A DNA stretch of 32,641 nt from positions 1 through 32,641 of the forward strand of contig CAZWVA010000027.1 in assembly GCA_964636885.1 (NCBI GenBank), in the 5' to 3' direction. The notes under the pieces are model-generated. The model was given only the letters and a program-made list of their open reading frames with translations. It was not told the DNA's origin and made no database searches. The translations under genes were made by a program, and so were the position numbers. Position 1 is the stretch's first letter. Each line of letters starts with the position of its first letter. Positions 1 through 6,969 of the stretch are shown piece after piece. The stretch is from CAZWVA01 sp964636885 (GTDB taxonomy: Bacteria > Desulfobacterota_D > UBA1144 > Nemesobacterales > CSP1-2).

Positions 1-569
1 CTTGAAGGGGAAATCCCAAGACGAACCAGGTAGTCCTTTGTAGATTCCGCCCTTCTCTGTCCGAGCGCTAGGTTGTACTCGTCTGTCCCTCTTATATCGC
101 AATAACCCTCTATCACAACATTGACATCGGGTCTACTCCTTAGGATCTGTGCATTCTGATCGAGTACTGGTCTTGCATCTGCCCTTATGTAGTATCTGTC
201 GAAATCGAAGAATATGTCCTGGATGCCAAGCCCGGATACCTCAGGAACCCCGCGTCTTAGTTTTTCCAGCTCCTGCTCCTTTTTTGCAAACTCGGCTTTG
301 CTTCTTGCCTCCTCGGCTTTTGCCCTTGCCTGACGCAGTAGCTCTTTTGCCTCGTCGTATTTCCCTTGGCTTATAAGCTCTTTTGCGCGTCTTATGAGAT
401 CCTCAGCGGCCTGGTATTCCTCCGGAGCCAGTTCCTGTGCTCCTGCCTCCTGAGCGGCCTTAAGCGCCGCTTCTGCACTGCTAAGCTCCTCATCGGGTTT
501 CTTAGCACAACCAAACGCAAACGCTAAAGAGACGATGAAAAAGAGAATCAGAAATCTATTCTTACTCAT
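1..569 (-). CDS. OmpA/Pal-family outer-membrane lipoprotein with DUF4398 domain (3' end outside window)
   Basis: The reading frame starts at ATG 569 and runs off the window, so about 189 residues are seen. An SD (AAGGAGG) lies about 10 bases upstream. The N-terminus is a lipoprotein signal with an imperfect lipobox ending at Cys21 (AFAFGC). A charged, Ala/Glu-rich helical segment at about residues 30-110 has the DUF4398 pattern (APEEYQAAEDLIRRAKELI). The C-terminal part is an OmpA/Pal peptidoglycan-binding domain: IFFDFDRYYIRADARPVL, then VIEGYCDIRGTDEYNLALGQ and RRAESTKDYLVRLGI. Known role of the family: anchors the outer membrane to peptidoglycan. The last 20-30 residues are expected beyond position 1. 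The domain call is firm; whether this is the cell's main Pal is not known. Confidence 0.9.
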   Translation of the reverse strand, partial: MSKNRFLILFFIVSLAFAFGCAKKPDEELSSAEAALKAAQEAGAQELAPEEYQAAEDLIRRAKELISQGKYDEAKELLRQARAKAEEARSKAEFAKKEQELEKLRRGVPEVSGLGIQDIFFDFDRYYIRADARPVLDQNAQILRSRPDVNVVIEGYCDIRGTDEYNLALGQRRAESTKDYLVRLGISPS

Positions 570-728
570 CTTACTCTCTCTCCTCCTTGTTTTTTTATCG
601 TTTTAAGCGCATATTACAAAAAAACGGGGTTTCAAAAGGCACCTTCCACTCTCCTCCCATCTCTAGTGTCCCGGCGTGAACTATGTATACACCTGTGGTG
701 AGATATTGTCCTGACATTCTCTATGATT

Positions 729-1013
729 TCAAGTTTCTTTTCTACCGCCTGCTATTGCCGGGATGATTGATACGATGTCGTTCTCTTTAAGCTCGGTTTC
801 TATCCCTTTAAGGAATCTTATATCCTCGTTATTGACGTAGAGATTTATGAATCTCCTTACGTTTCCGCTTTCGTCACAGAGTCTTTCCTTCATACCCGGG
901 AACTGCCTTTCGAGTTCCTCGATCAACTCTCCTATGTTTTTAGAGTCTATAAGCACCTCATCCTTATCCCCCGTTAATCTTCTAAGAGGCGTTGGGATTC
1001 TTACAGAGGGCAT
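729..1013 (-). CDS. CysO/MoaD/ThiS-like ubiquitin-fold sulfur carrier with a C-terminal tail after GG
   Basis: A 94-residue beta-grasp protein. The sequence PTPLRRLTG...LIEELERQFPG...RRFINLYVNNEDIRF...IIPAIAGG follows the CysO branch, which carries a thiocarboxylate used to build cysteine, more closely than molybdopterin-type MoaD. It lies directly behind thrC and is probably cotranscribed with it. The start is placed at ATG 1013, where an AAGGAGGT lies 7 bases upstream; a TTG at 1034 overlapping the thrC stop would put that SD inside the gene. The diglycine that must be C-terminal for adenylation is followed by four more residues (RKET), so processing by a JAMM/Mec-type protease or a non-canonical use is implied. 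No such protease is in the window. Confidence 0.85.
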   Translation of the reverse strand: MPSVRIPTPLRRLTGDKDEVLIDSKNIGELIEELERQFPGMKERLCDESGNVRRFINLYVNNEDIRFLKGIETELKENDIVSIIPAIAGGRKET

Positions 1014-1020
1014 TGCGGTT

Positions 1021-1028
1021 ACCTCCTT
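1021..1028 (-). promoter_or_regulatory. Shine-Dalgarno that fixes the sulfur-carrier start
   Basis: The minus-strand sequence AAGGAGGT lies 7 bases before ATG 1013. It supports the 94-residue form over the 101-residue TTG form, and keeps the carrier separate from thrC by 17 bases rather than overlapping it. Confidence 0.75.
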
Positions 1029-1030
1029 TC

Positions 1031-2266
1031 TCAACTGTTGATTCTTTTATAGAGTTTATCAAATTCTTCGATTTTTGCATCAATGATATACGGTTTTGAG
1101 ACTTTATCGACGAGGGGCTCCTGTGTTTTAAGCCCGTTTCCCGTAATTGAAATCACGATTGACTCATCCCTCGGAATTATGTTCTGGTTGATTAGCTTTT
1201 TGGTCACCGCTACTGTTACCCCTCCTGCCGTCTCCGTGAATATCCCTTCTGTCTCTGCCAGTAGTTTCATCCCCTCTACTATCTCTTCATCTGTGGCGTC
1301 TTCGCCGAAACCGCCGCTTTCCCTTATTACGTTCATAGCGTAGTATCCGTCGGCGGGGTTGCCTATCGCTAGGGATTTTGCGATCGTATTCGGTTTTACC
1401 GGTTTAAAACCATCCCAACCGTTTTTTACCGCTGTGGTAATAGGGGAGCATCCCCTCGCTTGAGCTCCGTATATCCTCGTTTCCGTTACGTCAACCAGAC
1501 CGAGCCTTTCAAACTCCTTTATCGACTTCCAGATCTTTGTGAGTAGCGAGCCGCTTGCCATGGGTATGACGATGTGCCTCGGAACGCGCCAGCCGAGTTG
1601 CTCCATTATCTCAAAACCAAAGGTCTTCGATCCTTCTGCGTAGTAGGGACGCATGTTTATATTGACAAACGCCCAGCCGAATTTCCCGGCCACCTCACTG
1701 CAGAGACGGTTTACATCGTCGTAGCTCCCATTTATCCCTATGAGTCTGCCACCGTAAACGGAGGTTCCTATTATTTTTGCCTGCTCTAGATCCCTTGGGA
1801 TGAATATGTAACTCTCGAGCCTTCCCGATGTTGCAAGGGATGCAACGGCATTGGCGAGGTTTCCGGTAGAGGCGCAGGCTACTGTCTTAAACCCAAACTC
1901 CTTTGCTTTTGAAAGGGCAACCGAAACAACCCTGTCTTTAAACGAGAGGGTAGGGTAGGATACGGCATCGTTTTTTACATAGATCTCTCTAACCCCTAGT
2001 GCCCTGGCCAGGTTGTTGGCCCTTATAAGTGGTGTAAAGCCCACCTGCCTTCCAACCGTTGGAGGCTCGTCTATTGGCAGGAGCTCCGCATAACGCCAAA
2101 TGGAATGCTCCCTCTTTTCAATCACCTCTCGTGAAAGGACATTTCTTATCTCATCGTATTTGTAACTCACCTCGAGTGGACCGAAACAGAACTCACAGAC
2201 GTGAATAGGTTCCTTTGGATACTCGCGGCCGCATTCCCTGCACTTTAAACCTCTTACGAAACCCAT
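1031..2266 (-). CDS. thrC: Threonine synthase (PLP fold type II, zinc-ribbon N-terminus)
   Basis: A 411-residue enzyme converting O-phosphohomoserine to threonine. An N-terminal zinc ribbon uses Cys9, Cys12, Cys24 and Cys27. The PLP lysine is Lys110 in SYPTLSFKDR, and the phosphate-binding loop follows (ASTGNLANAVA). The C-terminal part has the usual ITGNGLKT motif. The length fits the compact bacterial/archaeal class. The start ATG 2266 has AGAGGA about 5 bases upstream. The CysO-like carrier follows after 17 bases. This linkage leaves open that the enzyme, or a close relative, uses a protein thiocarboxylate with an activated homoserine or serine. The annotation as thrC rests on overall similarity; substrate use by this copy is inferred. 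Confidence 0.9.
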   Translation of the reverse strand: MGFVRGLKCRECGREYPKEPIHVCEFCFGPLEVSYKYDEIRNVLSREVIEKREHSIWRYAELLPIDEPPTVGRQVGFTPLIRANNLARALGVREIYVKNDAVSYPTLSFKDRVVSVALSKAKEFGFKTVACASTGNLANAVASLATSGRLESYIFIPRDLEQAKIIGTSVYGGRLIGINGSYDDVNRLCSEVAGKFGWAFVNINMRPYYAEGSKTFGFEIMEQLGWRVPRHIVIPMASGSLLTKIWKSIKEFERLGLVDVTETRIYGAQARGCSPITTAVKNGWDGFKPVKPNTIAKSLAIGNPADGYYAMNVIRESGGFGEDATDEEIVEGMKLLAETEGIFTETAGGVTVAVTKKLINQNIIPRDESIVISITGNGLKTQEPLVDKVSKPYIIDAKIEEFDKLYKRINS

Positions 2267-2379
2267 CGAATTCCTCTTTAAAGCGTTTGTAAAGAATTAC
2301 CCTTTATTTATCGGGTTGTCAAGAAACTCAAAGGGTTTAGGGATGTTAAGTCTGCAACCCTAACCCGTATTTCACTGGT

Positions 2380-2784
2380 CTAAAACCCCTCTCGCTTCCC
2401 TTCCTTTTCCTTTAATTGTACCTTCTCTACCTCTTCTGCCTCTATCTCGTTCTCGGTTCTTCTGTATATACCTCCGACTACAAGAAGGTCATTTTCTAAG
2501 ATCTCCAACGTCCCGGATGTGGATACGTTTATGTAGTTGCCCCTGAGATCCGAGAGTTTAAACGTTGTTTTTGCTCCACCCGGCTCCTTTCTTACATCCG
2601 TGGCGAGTCCCTCTACGGCCACAACCGCACCGTCAAAGGCAAGGGGTGAGATGAGTATCCTTGATATGGTCGTTCTTATACCGCTTATGTTCATTCCGGG
2701 GATCTCTTTCTCCTTATTGCTACAGGAGACGATTAGTGCCGTTATCAAGACCAATAATGGTGTTAAACCGGATGCCCTTTGCAT
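2380..2784 (-). CDS. Small lipoprotein with OB-fold-like domain
   Basis: A 134-residue protein with a hydrophobic signal and a lipobox IVSC at Cys21, so it is probably lipid-anchored. The mature part alternates strand-like segments (AVVAVEGLATDV, TTFKLSDLRGNYINVSTSG, DLLVVGGIYRR) typical of the tRNA_anti/BOF-like OB-fold seen in small periplasmic proteins, and ends in a charged tail. It has its own promoter and a very short leader, with no SD. It is divergent from the 2864 gene. Function is unknown; the fold call is from the pattern only. Confidence 0.7.
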   Translation of the reverse strand: MQRASGLTPLLVLITALIVSCSNKEKEIPGMNISGIRTTISRILISPLAFDGAVVAVEGLATDVRKEPGGAKTTFKLSDLRGNYINVSTSGTLEILENDLLVVGGIYRRTENEIEAEEVEKVQLKEKEGKREGF

Positions 2785-2797
2785 CTTGAGAATATGG

Positions 2798-2825
2798 AGT
2801 ATATATCGACTGTATTAAGAGTCAA
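2798..2825 (-). promoter_or_regulatory. Sigma-70-type promoter for the 2784 lipoprotein
   Basis: On the minus strand, -35 TTGACT (2820-2825) and -10 TATACT (2798-2803) are separated by 16 bases. Only 13 bases lie between the -10 box and ATG 2784, so the predicted leader is about 6-8 nt, too short for an SD. Confidence 0.65.
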
Positions 2826-2863
2826 TTAAAACCATGGCATAATAGATCTTAAGGAGATCCGAT

Positions 2864-3145
2864 ATGATGATGGAAGACGAAATAAAGCGCTATGTCGGAG
2901 TGCCCATAGAGGCCGTGGTTATGGATTCAAGGATGGTCATAAGGGGGACCTTAGATGCCGTGGATAGAGGACAGGCGAGGTTCTCATCGATTGAGGATAT
3001 CTTTGTCCTCGTGCACGGGAGGAGGCTGAGCATGAAGCTCATGCTTTCGGGGAGCTTTATTGATCTTGAGGCTCTTTTAAGAAACCTCTCTTTTCCCTGT
3101 AGCGTCTTTGACAGTTGTAGGAGAATCCGGGGTAGGGATCAATGA
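2864..3145 (+). CDS. Hypothetical 93-residue protein, possibly Sm-like
   Basis: Not recognised as a named family. An SD (AAGGAG, 2851-2856) lies 7 bases before ATG 2864; a second ATG follows at once. The first half (GVPIEAVVMDSRMVIRGTLD and a following strand pair ending IFVLVHG) resembles the small beta-barrel layout of LSm proteins, where a G-x-L followed by an aspartate is typical, but the Asn and the second Sm motif are not clear. No signal peptide or TM segment. It lies divergently from the lipoprotein and 95 bases before metH, which seems to have its own promoter. Confidence 0.6.
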   Translation: MMMEDEIKRYVGVPIEAVVMDSRMVIRGTLDAVDRGQARFSSIEDIFVLVHGRRLSMKLMLSGSFIDLEALLRNLSFPCSVFDSCRRIRGRDQ

Positions 3146-3222
3146 GTGAAGCTATACGGGCAAGAAGGGACTCATTCTCTTGGATGAATCGGCGCTTCCA
3201 CTATAAAAACCCGTTTTCCTTT

Positions 3223-3231
3223 TGGTATACT
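3223..3231 (+). promoter_or_regulatory. Extended -10 promoter of metH (leaderless transcript)
   Basis: TGGTATACT is a near-perfect extended -10 element. Only nine bases separate it from ATG 3241, so transcription would begin at or within about three bases of the start codon. No SD precedes metH and no good -35 is visible. Confidence 0.6.
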
Positions 3232-3240
3232 CTTTAAACC

Positions 3241-6200
3241 ATGCAGAGGAAACCGGAAACCGAAAGGTCGAGCGTCCTTCGTCGGCTTCTAGAGGAGCGT
3301 ATAGTCTTCTTAGACGGTGCTATGGGCACCATGATCCAGACCTATAGGTTGGGGGAAGCCGACTTTAGAGGGGAGCGTTTTAGGGGTCATCCCAGGGACC
3401 TTAAGGGGAATAACGACATCTTGAATCTCACGCGTCCCGACGTTATAGCCGCCATACATAGGCGGTACTTGGAGGCGGGTGCGGATATCATAGAGACCAA
3501 TACCTTTAACGGAACGAGGATCTCACAGGCCGATTACGGACTCGAGGATCTGGTATACGAGATAAATAGGGCGGGTGCTCAGATCGCCCGTAAGGCGGCT
3601 GATGAGTTCATGGACGGAAATCCCGGAAGGGAGTGCTTTGTCGCAGGTGCCATAGGGCCTACGAATAAGACCGCCTCCATATCCCCGGATGTCAACAACC
3701 CTGCCTTCCGCGCCGTCGGCTTCCAGGAGCTAGTAGATGCCTATTACGAACAGATAAAGGGACTCGTAGATGGTGGAGTGGATATACTCCTACCCGAGAC
3801 TACGTTTGACACACTCAACCTAAAGGCCGCCATCTTTGCCATTGAGAGGTTCTTCGATGAGTACCCGGTGCGTCTTCCCGTTATGCTCTCCGTGACGATA
3901 ACGGATGCCTCCGGGCGTACGCTTTCCGGACAGACCGTTACCGCCTTCTGGTATTCCGTTATGCATGCCAGACCATTAAGCGTGGGTATTAACTGCGCCC
4001 TGGGGGCAAGGGAGATGCGTCCACATATAGAGGAGCTCTCAAGGATAGCCGAGTGCTACATAAGCTGCTATCCCAATGCGGGTCTTCCCAACCCACTAAG
4101 CGAGACCGGATACGACGAGACACCGGAGGATACGTCGTCTTTCCTCGAGGAATTCGCAAGGAGCGGGTTCTTAAACATAGTGGGCGGCTGTTGTGGGACC
4201 ACGCCACACCATATACGCGCTATTGTCGAGAGATTAAAAGACATCCCGCCAAGGAGGGTTCCCAAACTACCCCCTGCTACCCGTCTTAGCGGTCTTGAGC
4301 CGTTAAAGATAGAGGGCGACCCGGCTCCTTTTGTTATAATCGGTGAGCGTACGAACGTAACCGGGTCTCCAAGGTTTGCAAGTCTCATCAGGGCCGGCGA
4401 TTTCGAAGGGGCCCTTTCGGTGGCAAGACAGCAGGTTGAAAACGGTGCAAACATAATAGATGTGAATTTCGACGAGGCCCTACTCGATAGCGAGGCCTGC
4501 ATGGTGCGTTTTCTAAACCTGATAGCGTCTGAGCCCGACATAGCGCGCGTTCCAATAATGATCGATAGCTCAAGGTGGTCGGTTATCGAGGCCGGTCTCA
4601 GGTGCGTTCAGGGGAAGAGCATAGTGAACTCTATAAGCCTAAAGGAAGGGGAGGAGAGATTCCTTGAGCAGGCAAGGCTTATCATGCGTTACGGGGCCGC
4701 TGTGGTGGTTATGGCATTTGACGAGAACGGGCAGGCCGCAACCAAAGAAGACAAGGTTCGCATCTGCCAGCGCGCCTATAGGCTCCTTACGGAAGAGGTA
4801 GGTATGGACCCTACGGATATAATATTCGATCCCAACGTCCTCACCGTGGCCACCGGGATCGAGGAGCACAATAGATACGCCCTGGACTTCATTGAGGCCG
4901 TACGCGAGATTAAGGCTACATGCCCCGGAGCTAGGACGAGTGGAGGGATAAGCAACGTATCCTTCTCATTCCGTGGAAACAACGTGGTGCGTGAGGCCAT
5001 GCATAGCGCCTTTCTCTATCACGCCATAAGGGCCGGGCTCGATATGGGGATAGTAAACGCCGGGATGCTTGCCGTCTACGAGGACATAGATAAGACGCTC
5101 CTTGAACTGGTAGAAGACGTCCTCCTTAACCGCCGATCCGATGCAACGGAGCGCCTGATCGAGTACGCAGAGAGGGTAAAGGGAAGGGAAGAGGCAAGGG
5201 GCAAGGAAGAAGGGAAGTGGCGTAAGTGCCCTGTAAGGGAGCGCATCGTATACGCCCTCGTTAACGGGATCATGGACTACATAGAGGAGGATATTGAGGA
5301 GGCCAGAAAGCTATACCCGACCCCACTTGAGGTCATAGAGGGGCCACTTATGGACGGTATGAAGGTGGTTGGAGACCTCTTTGGAGAGGGGAAGATGTTT
5401 CTCCCACAGGTCGTAAAGAGCGCACGCGTCATGAAGAGGGCGGTTTCCTACTTGGAGCCCTTTATGGAGGCGGAAAAGGCCAAAAACCAGAACTCGAGAA
5501 GACAGGGCAGGTTTGTGATTGCCACCGTAAAAGGGGATGTACATGATATAGGGAAAAATATAGTCTCCATCGTCCTTTCCTGTAACGGCTACGAGGTGAT
5601 TGACCTAGGTGTCATGGTTCCATGCGAAAGGATCCTCAGCACTGCCAGAGAGGTAAACGCCGATTTTATAGGGATGAGCGGACTCATCACGCCTTCTCTC
5701 GACGAGATGGTCTATAACGCCTCGGAGATGGAGCGTCAGGGGTTTAAGATACCCCTCCTTATCGGAGGGGCCACCACTAGCAGGGCACACACGGCTATTA
5801 AGATCGCACCCCAGTATAGCGGTATTGTCGAGCACGTTAAGGACGCATCGCTTGTAGTTGGCGTCTGTAACGAACTGCTCGATCCGGAAAGGAGGGAGGC
5901 GTATAGGGAGAACCTTCGTAGGAGGCAGGAAAGACAGCGCGAGCTCTACGCCTCTGGGATGGGGGAAAGGAGATTCGTCCCAATCGAGAGGGCGCGTGCA
6001 AATGGGTTTAAAACGGACTGGAGGAGGACGCCCATTGATAGACCGACGAGGCTAGGCGTTCAGGTGTTCTATGACATTCCACTTGAGGAGATAGTTCCCT
6101 TTATAGATTGGTCACCCCTTTTCTGGGCCTGGGAGTTAAAGGGGGTTTTTCCGAAGATCTTTGAGAATGAGAGATGGGGCAATCAGGCCCGCGAACTCTA

Positions 6201-6951
6201 CAGGGATGCGGAAAGACTCGTCGGGGAGATCGTGAGGGAGAAGCGCTTTAGGGCACGCGCTGTGATCGCCATCTGGCCCGCAAACAGCGTTGGAGACGAT
6301 GTAGAGGTCTATGCGGATGATTCCAGAAAGGAGATCTTGGGGACGTTCCATTTCCTTCGTCAGCAGGTGGAAAAGGAGGAGAACGGAATCTACTACTGTC
6401 TCTCTGACTTCGTTGCGCCTAAGGGGTCCGGCCTGAATGACTATATAGGTGGTTTTGCCGTAACGGTTGGAGAAGAGGTCGAGGCCTATGCCGATACGTT
6501 TAAGGCAAAGGGAGACGATTATTCGGCCATAATGGTTAAGGCCCTGGGGGACAGGTTCGCAGAGGCACTCGCGGAGATGATGCATAAGAGGGTAAGGATC
6601 ATATGGGGCTTTGGCAGGGACGAGAACCTCTCCCATGAAGACCTTATAAGGGAGAGATACAGGGGGATACGTCCCGCTCCGGGGTATCCGGCCTGCCCCG
6701 ACCACACGGAAAAGGGGACTCTATGGAGGCTCCTAGACGTTGAGGCCAATACGGGGATAACACTTACAGAGACATTCGCCATGAACCCGCCGAGCTCCGT
6801 TTCAGGCTGGTATTTCGCCCACCCTGAGGCTAGGTATTTCCACGTTGGCCTTATAGACAGGGACCAGGTTGAGGACTACGCTAGGAGAAAGGGGATGTCG
6901 GTTGAGGAGGTTGAGAGATGGCTCCAGCCCAATTTGGGGTATGAGAGATAA
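3241..6951 (+). CDS. metH: Cobalamin-dependent methionine synthase, full length
   Basis: A 1236-residue four-module enzyme that moves the methyl group of 5-methyltetrahydrofolate through cobalamin to homocysteine. The homocysteine module begins with RIVFLDGAMGTMIQ; its zinc ligands are Cys252, Cys317 and Cys318 (GGCCGT). The folate module opens with VIIGERTNVTGSP (about residue 365). The cap plus B12 module includes EGPLMDGMKVVGDLFGEGKM and the cobalt-ligand motif DVHDIGK with His768. The C-terminal SAM-dependent reactivation module is present (RPAPGYPACPDHTEK, FAMNPPSSVSGWYFAHPEA). E. coli MetH is 1227 residues, so nothing is missing. The linker near residues 643-660 is a basic/acidic low-complexity stretch. 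No cobalamin riboswitch fits in the 95 bases upstream. It converges with the defence operon, with 18 bases between stop codons. Confidence 0.98.
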   Translation: MQRKPETERSSVLRRLLEERIVFLDGAMGTMIQTYRLGEADFRGERFRGHPRDLKGNNDILNLTRPDVIAAIHRRYLEAGADIIETNTFNGTRISQADYGLEDLVYEINRAGAQIARKAADEFMDGNPGRECFVAGAIGPTNKTASISPDVNNPAFRAVGFQELVDAYYEQIKGLVDGGVDILLPETTFDTLNLKAAIFAIERFFDEYPVRLPVMLSVTITDASGRTLSGQTVTAFWYSVMHARPLSVGINCALGAREMRPHIEELSRIAECYISCYPNAGLPNPLSETGYDETPEDTSSFLEEFARSGFLNIVGGCCGTTPHHIRAIVERLKDIPPRRVPKLPPATRLSGLEPLKIEGDPAPFVIIGERTNVTGSPRFASLIRAGDFEGALSVARQQVENGANIIDVNFDEALLDSEACMVRFLNLIASEPDIARVPIMIDSSRWSVIEAGLRCVQGKSIVNSISLKEGEERFLEQARLIMRYGAAVVVMAFDENGQAATKEDKVRICQRAYRLLTEEVGMDPTDIIFDPNVLTVATGIEEHNRYALDFIEAVREIKATCPGARTSGGISNVSFSFRGNNVVREAMHSAFLYHAIRAGLDMGIVNAGMLAVYEDIDKTLLELVEDVLLNRRSDATERLIEYAERVKGREEARGKEEGKWRKCPVRERIVYALVNGIMDYIEEDIEEARKLYPTPLEVIEGPLMDGMKVVGDLFGEGKMFLPQVVKSARVMKRAVSYLEPFMEAEKAKNQNSRRQGRFVIATVKGDVHDIGKNIVSIVLSCNGYEVIDLGVMVPCERILSTAREVNADFIGMSGLITPSLDEMVYNASEMERQGFKIPLLIGGATTSRAHTAIKIAPQYSGIVEHVKDASLVVGVCNELLDPERREAYRENLRRRQERQRELYASGMGERRFVPIERARANGFKTDWRRTPIDRPTRLGVQVFYDIPLEEIVPFIDWSPLFWAWELKGVFPKIFENERWGNQARELYRDAERLVGEIVREKRFRARAVIAIWPANSVGDDVEVYADDSRKEILGTFHFLRQQVEKEENGIYYCLSDFVAPKGSGLNDYIGGFAVTVGEEVEAYADTFKAKGDDYSAIMVKALGDRFAEALAEMMHKRVRIIWGFGRDENLSHEDLIRERYRGIRPAPGYPACPDHTEKGTLWRLLDVEANTGITLTETFAMNPPSSVSGWYFAHPEARYFHVGLIDRDQVEDYARRKGMSVEEVERWLQPNLGYER

Positions 6952-6969
6952 ACGTTAGCCGGCATTAAA

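Noticed and set aside
1014..1034. TTG 1034 start for the sulfur carrier overlapping thrC
   Set aside because: A strong SD lies inside that extension, properly spaced for ATG 1013.
3146..3240. Cobalamin riboswitch before metH
   Set aside because: Only 95 bases are available and no B12-box-like sequence is visible; the promoter lies at the start codon.
5169..5220. Purine-rich period-7-like stretch in metH as another heptamer element
   Set aside because: It lies in a linker that is variable in MetH, the periodicity is poor and there is no inverted partner.
6136..6705. 189-codon antisense frame in metH
   Set aside because: It is the shadow of a strongly conserved coding region, has no SD and no protein-like motif.
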